From Candidatus Woesearchaeota archaeon (GTDB lineage: Archaea; Nanobdellota; Nanobdellia; Woesearchaeales; GW2011-AR4): a DNA stretch of 38,081 nucleotides. Below are positions 7,531 through 16,989 of the stretch, piece by piece. Made by a program: the position numbers and the translations under genes. The DNA lies in contig JAGVXV010000005.1 in assembly GCA_018303625.1 (NCBI GenBank), positions 1-38,081 of the forward strand, written 5' to 3'. Position 1 is the first letter of the stretch. Each line of letters starts with the position of its first letter. Under the pieces are notes generated by a model, which did not search any database, was not told the DNA's origin, and saw only the letters and a list, made by a program, of their open reading frames with translations.

Positions 7531-9111
7531 TTACCTGACTTTTACTGTTGCTATTGGAGGCACTCTTAAAAAGGTTATGCTAGGATTTTCTTTTTTTAGG
7601 AATGCTTTTGCCTTCTCGATCGCCTCGCTGATGTTTTTTGCATGATCAAAATTAAGTATCTTCAGGGCTCTTTTGCTCTTTGCCCCGACAATTATAGTCT
7701 TGCCTATATAAGAGAGGCAATAACACGACCAGTACCACATATAGAACGGGTGCACTCCATGGTAGGCATGCGAATTTCTGTATAGTTTTATATATTCCGG
7801 GTTCAGTGCAAAATCGCGCTCGTATTTTTTCTCTATCTCCTTTGCGTCGAGTGTTTTTGTAAGGATATTCTCATAAAAATCTATGTATGAGGGATGGTGT
7901 ATTTTATGAAAGTCCTCATACAAAGGGTGCACTGCTATCATGACTCCATTCTTTTTTACAATTGGCTTGTTCCTGTACAGGTTAAAAAAATACCCGTGAA
8001 AAAGGCAAACGAATAATATTGGGTTTAAGATAGAGTTTACGCTATAAGGGGACATATCCGGGACATTCCCTATCAGGATATCGGACTGGCCATTTACATT
8101 CACCTCATATTGCCTGAAATTTTTTTCCACAATCTTTTTATGCACTTTTTCCACATCTCCTGCAAACGCCCCTATTAGCTCGTAATTGCCCCTAAGGCCA
8201 GAGGCTATTCTTCTTTGCAGGAATTTAGGGATTTTTGGCATGACTGAAGCAAGCAGTTTGGACTTTATCTTATCGGAATTTGTTAATTCATAATGCCTTT
8301 TTGACAGGAATCCGAGCGGTTTTGGGAATAAATCATTATTCAAAGCCATCTCCAACCTAAAAGTTTTAACATGCCTTTCGATAAGTTTGCCCTGCCTATC
8401 CAGAATATGGTGCAGCATTGATTTTTCAGGGTCAAAATAAGACCGGGATTTCATCAGCGTATCCACATTGTGCGTATGCCTTACAGTAGCGTAATTTGCA
8501 AGCCCTGTTGCAAATGATTTATGGCCGCCATCCATAGAAACAAAATTTATGTTTATATATACGACAAGGTCTGATTCTGCAACCCTGCGGTTTGTTTCGA
8601 CTATTGCATGCTGCTCAGTTTCCCCAATCCTTACCATATTCTCTTTATCTTCTGCATCAAGGTTGTAAAGCCTTTCTGGATAAAAACTTTTTACGATCCT
8701 CCTTCCAAGAACCATTTCAAATTCTTTTTTTGTCATCTTCCTGTGCAGGCAGATTGCGCTAATCAGGCGTATATCCTCAATTCCTTTGTCTTTGAGTTTC
8801 TTCAATATCAATTCTATTGCGACCTGCCTCAAGTCCGGTTTTTTCATGGGAGGCAGTGGAACGCTTATATCATCGAATGCTATTGTAACCTTCATGCCGC
8901 GCTTTAGAAGTTTGGAGAAAGGCTTTGTTCCGTAAGGATGCTCGATTGCATGTTCGATCGCTTCTCCTGCATCTGCTACGCCTTTAATCGGTTTTGGTGG
9001 ATAGATTACTCTGGTGCCTTTCGGCATTTTATCTATAATGAAACTGTTTCCATAGAAAAGTATAAAATCTGTATCCTCTTTGGTATAAGAAACGTTGCCT
9101 ATTCCCATCAC
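7531..9111 (-). CDS. LarA-like (DUF2088, lactate racemase N-domain) family protein
   Basis: VTIAFDDISVPLPP, ICLHRKMTKKE, ETNRRVAESDLVVYI, MDGGHKSFATG resemble LarA motifs. Confidence 0.7.
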   Translation of the reverse strand: MMGIGNVSYTKEDTDFILFYGNSFIIDKMPKGTRVIYPPKPIKGVADAGEAIEHAIEHPYGTKPFSKLLKRGMKVTIAFDDISVPLPPMKKPDLRQVAIELILKKLKDKGIEDIRLISAICLHRKMTKKEFEMVLGRRIVKSFYPERLYNLDAEDKENMVRIGETEQHAIVETNRRVAESDLVVYININFVSMDGGHKSFATGLANYATVRHTHNVDTLMKSRSYFDPEKSMLHHILDRQGKLIERHVKTFRLEMALNNDLFPKPLGFLSKRHYELTNSDKIKSKLLASVMPKIPKFLQRRIASGLRGNYELIGAFAGDVEKVHKKIVEKNFRQYEVNVNGQSDILIGNVPDMSPYSVNSILNPILFVCLFHGYFFNLYRNKPIVKKNGVMIAVHPLYEDFHKIHHPSYIDFYENILTKTLDAKEIEKKYERDFALNPEYIKLYRNSHAYHGVHPFYMWYWSCYCLSYIGKTIIVGAKSKRALKILNFDHAKNISEAIEKAKAFLKKENPSITFLRVPPIATVKVR

Positions 9112-9129
9112 ACCCGCAAAAGAATTTTT

Positions 9130-9792
9130 CTATTTAAACCTTATTATTTTCCATCTTTTTTCCTTAGCATATTTCTCGAGTTTTTTGTCCGGATTCACTG
9201 CCACAGGATTCCCAACAGTCTGAAGCATAAATATATCTGAATTATGGTCTGAATATGCAAATGATCTTTCCAGCCCTATCCCATTAGATTTGCAGTATCT
9301 GCTGATTATTTCGGCCCGGTTTTTTCCTATAGGCAGAATCCTAATCCTATCTGAAAATTTGCCGTTTTCTAATTCTACTTCTGTCCCTATAATATATTCT
9401 AGCTTCAGGCCTTTCCTTAATGGAGTTACGATATTTTTCAATCCGGATGTAACAGCTACCACAACGTGCCCTTTTCTCAGGTGACTGTTTAAAAGCCTGA
9501 TGCCTCCAGAATAAAATTTTTTCCTGGCTATTTTATTGTAAAACTCCTGTGCAAATCCATTTATAGCGCTTGCGTCCCATCCAGCTATATTCCGGTATAT
9601 CCTTAGATTCACTTCTGTCCTATTTATTATTCCAAATTTGTCTATTATAAAATAATAAAGAAATTTTGTGATTTTCACTATATCGCTGATCTTTAATTTG
9701 CTGTTTTTCACCATATATCTCAGGAAATCCGCTGAGATGACTCCATTATAGAGTGTCCCATCAACGTCAAAGAAAGCTGCTGTTTTTGGCAT
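9130..9792 (-). CDS. HAD-IB family phosphatase (SerB-like)
   Basis: AAFFDVDGTLYNG motif I, VAVTSGL motif II, AYSDHNSDIFML motif IV; internal ATG at 9790-9792 immediately after the upstream stop is the likely start. Confidence 0.85.
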   Translation of the reverse strand: MPKTAAFFDVDGTLYNGVISADFLRYMVKNSKLKISDIVKITKFLYYFIIDKFGIINRTEVNLRIYRNIAGWDASAINGFAQEFYNKIARKKFYSGGIRLLNSHLRKGHVVVAVTSGLKNIVTPLRKGLKLEYIIGTEVELENGKFSDRIRILPIGKNRAEIISRYCKSNGIGLERSFAYSDHNSDIFMLQTVGNPVAVNPDKKLEKYAKEKRWKIIRFK

Positions 9793-9793
9793 T

Positions 9794-12700
9794 TTATTTA
9801 GGCCTGTTCCTGCCAAACTTGTTGTGTATGAATGCAAAGTCCCCTGCAGCCTGGCTGCCTGCCAAGGATATTTCCCCCGCTAGGACGCATGAGGCTATTA
9901 TTTCCGCAAACTTCCTTGATTTTCCGGTGCCATAACACTCCATTATTTCCAGGCATTCCTTTTGCGTGCCAAGCCCTGTTCCGCCTCCAACAGTACCGAC
10001 AGCCAAGCTAGGCAGATTAACTGAAAAATAAAGGTTTCCGTCGTCTGTTAAATCCACAGTTGTTATTCCTATGCTTGAATCATGAACGTGGGCAACATCC
10101 TGGCCCGTTGGTATAAATATCGCTGTTAAAATATTTGCTATATGGGCGTTTGTTCCAACCATGCCCGAGAGGATAGATCCATAGTAACTGTTTTTTGCCA
10201 CAGTTGCGATTCTTTCCGGGGTCGTGTGCAAGAAATTTTTGACTATATTGCGCGGAATTGTTATATCAGCATAAACTTTTTTTCCCCTGCCGCTTAAGAA
10301 ATTGAGGGAGGAGACTTTCTTCTCTCCTTCGAGATTGCTTTGCAGCACATAATCCTCAATTTCGTAATTGCTCTTAATAAAATTGCAGACCTCTTGGGTG
10401 GCCATTGTTATCATATTGGCTCCCATCGCATCGCCGCAAGTAAAGCACAGCCTTAGGATAGACCTTCTTCCTATAAGGTATTTGTCTATGTTAACCATCT
10501 TTCCATGTTTTGTCGTGGATTCGGCGGCTTCTTTTATCTTATGGTGATTCTTATCAACCCATTCATGGAATTTAATTACATCTTCTGAATTTTTAAAGGT
10601 GAATATAGGTGCCTTTGTCATCTGTTCTGCAAGTACCCCTGTATTTGCTCCGCCGCTTTTTGTGATTACGTTCATCCCTCTGTTCACAGAAGCCACTAAA
10701 GCGCCTTCTGTAGTTGCAAAAGGGACATAGAATTCTCCTTTTGCGGATTGCCCGTTGACTTTTATCGGGCCGGCTATTCCCGTAGGAATCTGGCTCATGC
10801 CTATGTAATGCTCTATATTGCCTTTCAGTTTCTCTGCATCTGTGCCTTTACCTTTCATATGCTCCAAATCAAGATTAGTCTTGCCGGAGAGCCATCTCAA
10901 CCTTTCTTCCCTTGCATCTTCATCAAAATCTGCCCTTAGCGGTATGCCTTGGTCCTGCATTTCTGGATATTGCAGTTTTTCTATGGTATTTTCATTTTTC
11001 AGGTGCTTGTTAACGAATTCCACCAAATCTCTGACCTTGCTTAATCTTGCGTTAATGTCATATTCAATCTTTATATTGAGTTGGTCCTCTATGTTGGATA
11101 TAATCTCCGCAACAGCCAAAGAATCCAGATGCAGATCAAGCTCAAGGTGGGATTCCATATCAACCTCCTTTTTTCCACTTACTTTTTCCAATATTTCGAT
11201 GATTGCATCATTTTTGCTCATTTTTGTTGCCTTATCATTTTTTGTTATCAATTTTTTTGAGATTGTGCTGTTTTTTATCTCAAATTTTTTGAATTTCATG
11301 GTTGATGTTTTTGGCAGGCTGTTTTCCTCTACTATACCAAAGCTCATGATTCTTTTGTAAGCAGGCAGTTTAGATGAATATTCCTCGATTTCCTGTCTTA
11401 TAGCCTTCTCTATATCACCTATGGCTCTAGATTTTACCTCCCCTTTAGAAGGCACTATAAGGGCGTGCAGTGTCTGATTATTGTTCTCTTTTTTGCCAAA
11501 AACACATATTTCCTTTATCAGGCTTGACCCGCTATAATGCTGCTCGATTTCTTCAGGATAAATATTTTTCCCTGAAGGGAGGATTATAACATCATCTTTT
11601 CTGCCTTTTATGTAGAGATAACCATCGCGGTCTATAGTTCCCAGGTCTTTAGTGTAAAACCATCCGTCTTTTATTGATTTCCTTGTCAGCTCATCATTCT
11701 TATAGTATCCCTCCATCACAATCGGGCCTTTAACAGCAATTTCGCCGATTCCTTCGTGATTCGGCTCTATTATCTTAACTTCAACACCATCCAAAGGCTT
11801 TCCCACAGAGCCGAATTTCATTGCCTGCAGGCTGTTGATTGAGACTACTGGTGCAGTTTCTGTAAGACCATAACCCTCTATTATTGGCAGCCCGAGAGAG
11901 TTCATTCCAATTAGGATTTCTTTTTTTATTGGGGCACCTCCACTAATCATCAGCCTTATGCTTTTTCCAATAGCTTCGTGTATCTCGCTAAATATCCTTT
12001 TTCCTGCGTTTGACCCGAATAAGGCAATACTTGTCCTGTTTGCAGTTTTTAGGGCATTTATAATGGGCTTTTTCCATGAAGGCTGCTCATCAAGCCTCTT
12101 AATTATACCTCCGTATATAGCCTCAAAGAGAAGTGGAACACCTACAAGCACCGTAGCATTTGTTTCTTTTATGGCCATCACCAGATCATTTTTCTTGAGG
12201 CTGTTCACAAACACAACAGAAGCGCCTATGTACATTGAGAATAAGAATACCGTTGTAAAGGCAAAGATATGGTAAAGCGGCAAAACCAAGACAAATACAT
12301 CATTACTATTGATGTCGACCCTTTTGCCGCCAACCTCGAGCTGGTAAATAAAATTCCTGTTGGTAAGCATTACACCTTTTGGCTTTCCGGTTGTGCCCGA
12401 TGTGTAAATCAATGATGCTAGGTCTTCTGTTTTTGGTTTCCTATCAAGAACTCTCTGGTTATTTTTGTTCTTTAATAGTTTAGTGTATTCCGGCGCATCA
12501 AAGATTATGCAATTAAGCGTTTTTAAACTCTTCTTAACGCCTTGTAGTCTTTTTTCGAAACTTTTTGACAGAAATATCAGTTTTGCCCCAGAATCTCTTA
12601 AAAGCTCCAGTAATTTTTTATCATCAATGTTCGTGTCCAAGGGCACTGCAACAGCTCCGAGGTGAGAAATAGCCAGATAAGAGACAAACCATTCTGGCCT

Positions 12701-12901
12701 GTTCTCTGATAGTATTGCAATCCTGTCACCTTTTTTTATTTTAGTTGAGAGGGCATTTCCTAAGGACAACACCATAGAATAGGTTTCCTTAAAGGTATGC
12801 CTATTATAGCCCACACCGGCTTTTATCTGCATAAAAACCTTATCGGGGTATATCTCTGAAGTATTTTTCAGTATATCGAATATATTCCTATACATTTTCA
12901 T
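9794..12901 (-). CDS. Trifunctional fusion: AMP-forming acyl-CoA/ACP synthetase - acyl carrier protein - HMG-CoA reductase
   Basis: Single 1035-aa ORF. Adenylation: LIYTSGTTGKPKG, GYGLTETAP, GWFYTKDLGTIDRDGYLYIKGRKDD. ACP: DLHLDSL, phosphopantetheine Ser at 11120-11122. HMGR: FATTEGALVAS, CGDAMGANMI, GEKKVSSLNFLSGRGK, PTGQDVAH, LAVGTVGGGTGL, C-terminal His. Confidence 0.94.
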   Translation of the reverse strand: MKMYRNIFDILKNTSEIYPDKVFMQIKAGVGYNRHTFKETYSMVLSLGNALSTKIKKGDRIAILSENRPEWFVSYLAISHLGAVAVPLDTNIDDKKLLELLRDSGAKLIFLSKSFEKRLQGVKKSLKTLNCIIFDAPEYTKLLKNKNNQRVLDRKPKTEDLASLIYTSGTTGKPKGVMLTNRNFIYQLEVGGKRVDINSNDVFVLVLPLYHIFAFTTVFLFSMYIGASVVFVNSLKKNDLVMAIKETNATVLVGVPLLFEAIYGGIIKRLDEQPSWKKPIINALKTANRTSIALFGSNAGKRIFSEIHEAIGKSIRLMISGGAPIKKEILIGMNSLGLPIIEGYGLTETAPVVSINSLQAMKFGSVGKPLDGVEVKIIEPNHEGIGEIAVKGPIVMEGYYKNDELTRKSIKDGWFYTKDLGTIDRDGYLYIKGRKDDVIILPSGKNIYPEEIEQHYSGSSLIKEICVFGKKENNNQTLHALIVPSKGEVKSRAIGDIEKAIRQEIEEYSSKLPAYKRIMSFGIVEENSLPKTSTMKFKKFEIKNSTISKKLITKNDKATKMSKNDAIIEILEKVSGKKEVDMESHLELDLHLDSLAVAEIISNIEDQLNIKIEYDINARLSKVRDLVEFVNKHLKNENTIEKLQYPEMQDQGIPLRADFDEDAREERLRWLSGKTNLDLEHMKGKGTDAEKLKGNIEHYIGMSQIPTGIAGPIKVNGQSAKGEFYVPFATTEGALVASVNRGMNVITKSGGANTGVLAEQMTKAPIFTFKNSEDVIKFHEWVDKNHHKIKEAAESTTKHGKMVNIDKYLIGRRSILRLCFTCGDAMGANMITMATQEVCNFIKSNYEIEDYVLQSNLEGEKKVSSLNFLSGRGKKVYADITIPRNIVKNFLHTTPERIATVAKNSYYGSILSGMVGTNAHIANILTAIFIPTGQDVAHVHDSSIGITTVDLTDDGNLYFSVNLPSLAVGTVGGGTGLGTQKECLEIMECYGTGKSRKFAEIIASCVLAGEISLAGSQAAGDFAFIHNKFGRNRPK

Positions 12902-13006
12902 AATTTATCATTATGGTGTAGTAATTATAGTAGTTTTATAAACATTTCTGTTATGTCTGCAGTTGAAGTTCTTATTTTTTGACAATATTCTGAAGTGTTT
13001 TTTCGC

Positions 13007-13960
13007 TCATGGTTTATCTTTAGCAACCAGAACTTCAAGTGAAGCAGGAAAAATACTGAGCTTTACCGGAGTGTAACCAACAAAATCCCCATTAAGCTGC
13101 ACCTCTATTTTTTTGTCAGACCCTATAAGCAGATTTTTGAGATTGCTCAAGTTAAACCTATTATCGCTCCATTGATTTTTTGAGATATAATTTACCTCAC
13201 GGAAATTTATTTTTTTTGGAATTAACCTATACCACAAAAAAGCTGATATTTTTTTGAGTAATGACGCTTCTTCTGAGATAAAGATGTCAAAAACCCCGTT
13301 ACAGACGTCAGCATGAGGAGTAACCTTCATGCCGCTCATTTGTTTAACAAAATTCACGTTAAGCATGAAGAGCCTTAATTTTATGCTCTTCTTCGGGAAT
13401 TTTATCACCGCGTTGTTTGGGCTATAAGAAAACAGCAATAAGAACCCGAATAATATATAGGCTATATTCCCTATCAGCTTCTTTGTTAATAGAAAATATT
13501 TCCGGTTATTGAGCATAAGGAGCTTTGCATCAAAGCCTATACCGGAAGTTGAGCAGAAATATATTTTTTTGTTTTTCGGGGATAATTCTGCCAATCCGAG
13601 GTCTATTTTTATTTTTCTGCCATTGAAAAGTGATTCCGCTGCCTTTTCTATATTTTTCAGGCCGAGATGCTTTGCAAAATCATTGGATGTCCCAAATGGA
13701 AGTATGCCCAAAACAGCATCTGAATTTACCATTCCATTAACCACATCCCTGATAGTCCCGTCACCGCCGCAAGCAACAATCACATCGTAGCCTTTTCTTA
13801 CGGCATTTTTTGCAATTTTTTCAGCATCACTGGCTTTTTTTGTATATTCATAAGAGAAGACAACATTGATTTTGGACATGTGAGCCTTTAACCACTCCAA
13901 AAATCTTCTATTCCGGTTATTCAGGTTTATAGAATTTATTATGAACTTATACTTTTTCAT
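13007..13960 (-). CDS. Diacylglycerol kinase catalytic-domain (DagK/LCB5-like) lipid kinase
   Basis: VIVACGGDGTIRDVVNG and GILPFGTSNDFAKHLG motifs. Confidence 0.9.
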   Translation of the reverse strand: MKKYKFIINSINLNNRNRRFLEWLKAHMSKINVVFSYEYTKKASDAEKIAKNAVRKGYDVIVACGGDGTIRDVVNGMVNSDAVLGILPFGTSNDFAKHLGLKNIEKAAESLFNGRKIKIDLGLAELSPKNKKIYFCSTSGIGFDAKLLMLNNRKYFLLTKKLIGNIAYILFGFLLLFSYSPNNAVIKFPKKSIKLRLFMLNVNFVKQMSGMKVTPHADVCNGVFDIFISEEASLLKKISAFLWYRLIPKKINFREVNYISKNQWSDNRFNLSNLKNLLIGSDKKIEVQLNGDFVGYTPVKLSIFPASLEVLVAKDKP

Positions 13961-15173
13961 TATAAAAGACTACCTTTATCGAACCTTTATTTTTGTCTAC
14001 AGCAGTTTTAATGGCTTTTTTGAAATCACTTAGCCTGAACTTGTGGGTTACAAGCGGCTTGAGGTTTACCTTCTTATCCTTTATGAGACCTATTGCTATC
14101 TCGTAAGTTGTTTTCATTGATTTTTTGTATAATTCAAAATCCTGCTCGCAAGAACCTGTAATATTCAGCTCCCTAAACCATACCGGGGCCATATCAATCT
14201 TGCCGATTACCCCGGCAGTTGCTATGATGACCAGTTTTCCACTGGCCTTCAGGAATCTCAATGAATTGTTGATTGTATCTTCATCTGCAACACAGTCATA
14301 GATGATTTCCACCCCCCCTTCAAGTGTCGGCCTTCCAAGAGTAGGCTTATAAAGCTTAGCACCACTTATCTTAGCCATTTCCTCAAACAGGTTATCCCTC
14401 CTTGGATTTAACACTATATTTGCGCCTAGTTTTAATGCCATTTCCTTCTGAAAACTTCTTGTGCATAAAGCGATTATTCTATTTTTAAGCCCCAATGCCC
14501 TTATGGATGCTATTGTGCTCAAACCAACCGTCCCGCAACCGTAAACAACAGCCGTATCATTCTTTTCTGGCATATTCCTAATCACGGCATGCAAAGCGCA
14601 TGAAAAGCTGTCTATAAGGACTGCCTCTTCGTTACTTACCTCCTCTGGAAGCTTAAACACGTTGGAGTAATGGGCCAAAAAAGCTTCACTCCAACCTCCC
14701 CCCGTGTCCTTATTTAAGCCTATGCTTATGCCTCTGCTTAATTTACCGCCATTAACGTTCTCGCATAGAGAATAGTTGCCGGTTTTGCAAAAATGGCATT
14801 CATTTTTAATTCCACGCTGTTTACATGCAAGAAAAGGCTGTACGACGACCCTATCCCCAATCTTGACATTTTTAACTTTTTTGCCCTTCTCTGCCACAAA
14901 ACCTACATTTTCGTGACCTAGAATAAAGTTCTTGGACATATAAGGCTCGAGGTAGAAACTCTGACGCGCCTCCAAAGCCCCAATGTCACTTCCGCATACT
15001 CCAGACATTATTACTTTTATCTTAACCCATTCCTCTCCGATTAATTTTGGTTCTGGCTTGTCAACCAGCTTTGCCAGAGACAAAGGCCCATAAATAAATT
15101 TCTTATTTACCATGGAAAGGTATTTCATGGTGATATACCTAAGGTTGCTGACCTTGTATTCAATTGCTTTCAT
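13947..15173 (-). CDS. Zn-dependent medium-chain alcohol dehydrogenase (threonine dehydrogenase-like)
   Basis: GVCGSDIGALEA, GHENVGFVAEKG, structural-Zn type Cys cluster CHFCKTGNYSLC, VYGCGTVG; N-terminal start uncertain. Confidence 0.88.
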   Translation of the reverse strand: MKAIEYKVSNLRYITMKYLSMVNKKFIYGPLSLAKLVDKPEPKLIGEEWVKIKVIMSGVCGSDIGALEARQSFYLEPYMSKNFILGHENVGFVAEKGKKVKNVKIGDRVVVQPFLACKQRGIKNECHFCKTGNYSLCENVNGGKLSRGISIGLNKDTGGGWSEAFLAHYSNVFKLPEEVSNEEAVLIDSFSCALHAVIRNMPEKNDTAVVYGCGTVGLSTIASIRALGLKNRIIALCTRSFQKEMALKLGANIVLNPRRDNLFEEMAKISGAKLYKPTLGRPTLEGGVEIIYDCVADEDTINNSLRFLKASGKLVIIATAGVIGKIDMAPVWFRELNITGSCEQDFELYKKSMKTTYEIAIGLIKDKKVNLKPLVTHKFRLSDFKKAIKTAVDKNKGSIKVVFYNEKV

Positions 15174-15324
15174 ATAAAATCAAGAATAAATACGCATTTT
15201 AAAATCTTTTTGATTTATTGAAATTTTTAATGGTTCCCGCCTAAAAATATTTTAAAATTGAAGCCTGATTTCAGAAAGGTTTTTAAAGAGCATGCATTTT
15301 CTTATATCCAATACCGACGTATTT

Positions 15325-15375
15325 TGCCTGGCTATAGGCATTATGCATAGCTGCCTGAGGTTATAAAAAAGGCAG
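15325..15375 (+). promoter_or_regulatory. Candidate structured leader upstream of rps2
   Basis: TGCCT-ggctat-AGGCA (15325-15340) and CTGCC...GGCAG (15351-15375) with shared TGCCTG motif. Confidence 0.35.
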
Positions 15376-15400
15376 ATGTAAAAATTGGGGTGTTTTCAGA

Positions 15401-16000
15401 ATGGCAGAAGAACATTTATTGGTTCCGACGGACGAATATCTTAAAGCAGGAATCCATATAGGCACAAAATTCAAGACAAAGTATATGGAACAGTTTATTT
15501 ACAAGACCAGACCCGATGGTTTGTCTGTATTGAATCTGCAGAGGATAGATGAAAGAATAAATATAGCTGCGAATTTTCTTTCAAAATACGCGCCGGAGGA
15601 TATACTTGTTGTAAGCAGGCGCGAGGGCGGCTGGAAGCCTGTGAAGATGTTCGGCAAGCTTACAGGAGCAAGGGTATTTGGCGGCCGCTACCCTCCCGGC
15701 ATATTGACAAATCCGCAGCTTGACAACTATATTGAAATCAAGATTTTGCTCGTTACTGATTCGTGGCCTGACAGAAATGCTATAAATGACGCTCTCAAGT
15801 CAGGAATCCCTGTAATAGCCCTGTGCGACACCAACAATCAGGCCAATAATATAGACTTGGTTGTGCCTTGCAACAACAAGGGCAAAAAAAGCCTGGGGCT
15901 TTTTTTCTGGATACTGACAAGGGAGTATATGAAAAACAAGGGAATGATTAAGAATAATGATGATTTTAAGTACACTATAGAAGATTTCAGCGAGGAATAA
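15401..16000 (+). CDS. rps2: 30S ribosomal protein S2 (archaeal/eukaryal type)
   Basis: AGIHIGTKFKTKYMEQFIYKTRPDGLSVLNLQRIDERI; GGRYPPGILTNPQ. Confidence 0.96.
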   Translation: MAEEHLLVPTDEYLKAGIHIGTKFKTKYMEQFIYKTRPDGLSVLNLQRIDERINIAANFLSKYAPEDILVVSRREGGWKPVKMFGKLTGARVFGGRYPPGILTNPQLDNYIEIKILLVTDSWPDRNAINDALKSGIPVIALCDTNNQANNIDLVVPCNNKGKKSLGLFFWILTREYMKNKGMIKNNDDFKYTIEDFSEE

Positions 16001-16001
16001 G

Positions 16002-16988
16002 TCAGCTGAAGCTTTTTAAAAGGTCCTTTATCGCGTTTTTTATGTTTTTATTTTCGTACAACACACAGTAAGCCTGCTGCGTCAAAGGCATATTCAACTT
16101 ATGTTTTTTTGCAAACTCATAAACAGATTTTGTCGTCTGTACGCCCTCTGCTACCATGCCGTGCATCCCTTTTTTTATTTCTTCCATGCTTTTGCCCTGA
16201 GCCAGCCTTTCCCCGACAAACCTGTTCCTGCTGTACTTGCTTGTACATGTTGCCACTAAGTCCCCAACTCCGGCCAGGCCGTAAAAAGTTTCTCTTTTTG
16301 CTCCGAGCTGCTTTCCAAAAACACTCATTTCCATCAAGCCTAGGGTTATTATTGAGCCTCTTGCGTTATCTCCATAACCTAAGCCGTCGCAGACTCCTGT
16401 CGCTATGGCTGCGATGTTTTTCACAGAGCCGCATACTTCGACGCCTATGACATCATCATGGAGAAATATTTTAAAATAATCAGTCTGAAAGACTTCCTTT
16501 ACCTTCTTGAGGCAATCTGCATTGTCCGATGCTATGACTGTCGCAGTGGGCAATTTCATGCTGATTTCCTCTGAGTGGTTTGGGCCCGACAATGTTACTA
16601 TACCAATATTTTTTCCTAATTCCTCCTTTAAAACTTGGGACATGGTCTTATACGTATGAAGTTCTATGCCTTTTGCAACATTGACAATTATGCTTCTTTT
16701 ACCGAGATATTTCGCATAACTTTTTGCTACCTCTCTTGTAAACTGGGAAGGCACTGCATTTACAATAATATCAGAATTTTTTATGACATCCGATACTGAA
16801 TTTTTGCATATAACGCTTTTGGGTATTTTTATGCCTTTAAGGTATTGAGTGTTTTCCCTGAAAGAATTTATTTTTTCAAGTAATTCTTTTCTCCTTACCC
16901 ATAAATCAACATTATAGCCTTTTTCCCCAAGCAAGACTGCCAAAGTTGTGCCAGAACCTCCTGCACCGATAACAGCTATTTTTTTCAT
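16002..16988 (-). CDS. gpsA: NAD(P)-dependent sn-glycerol-3-phosphate dehydrogenase
   Basis: GAGGSGTTLAVLLGEKG, TLSGPNHSEEISMKLPTA, VCGSVKNIAAIATGVCDGLGYGDNARGSIITLGLMEM, GLAGVGDLVATC; MKKIAVIG start at 16988 favoured. Confidence 0.95.
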   Translation of the reverse strand: MKKIAVIGAGGSGTTLAVLLGEKGYNVDLWVRRKELLEKINSFRENTQYLKGIKIPKSVICKNSVSDVIKNSDIIVNAVPSQFTREVAKSYAKYLGKRSIIVNVAKGIELHTYKTMSQVLKEELGKNIGIVTLSGPNHSEEISMKLPTATVIASDNADCLKKVKEVFQTDYFKIFLHDDVIGVEVCGSVKNIAAIATGVCDGLGYGDNARGSIITLGLMEMSVFGKQLGAKRETFYGLAGVGDLVATCTSKYSRNRFVGERLAQGKSMEEIKKGMHGMVAEGVQTTKSVYEFAKKHKLNMPLTQQAYCVLYENKNIKNAIKDLLKSFS

Positions 16989-16989
16989 A

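Noticed and set aside
10818-11360. 180-aa plus-strand ORF
   Set aside because: Antisense to the ACP/linker region of the fusion gene, which has strong domain motifs.
9794-12901. Possibility that the synthetase-ACP-HMGR fusion is two genes merged by ORF calling
   Set aside because: A single frame continues without stop through all three domains; an internal start for a separate HMGR cannot be ruled out, but no gap or stop separates them.
13007-13960. NAD kinase as alternative for the GGDGT protein
   Set aside because: GTSNDFAKHLG after GGDGT is the diacylglycerol/sphingosine kinase pattern rather than NAD kinase.
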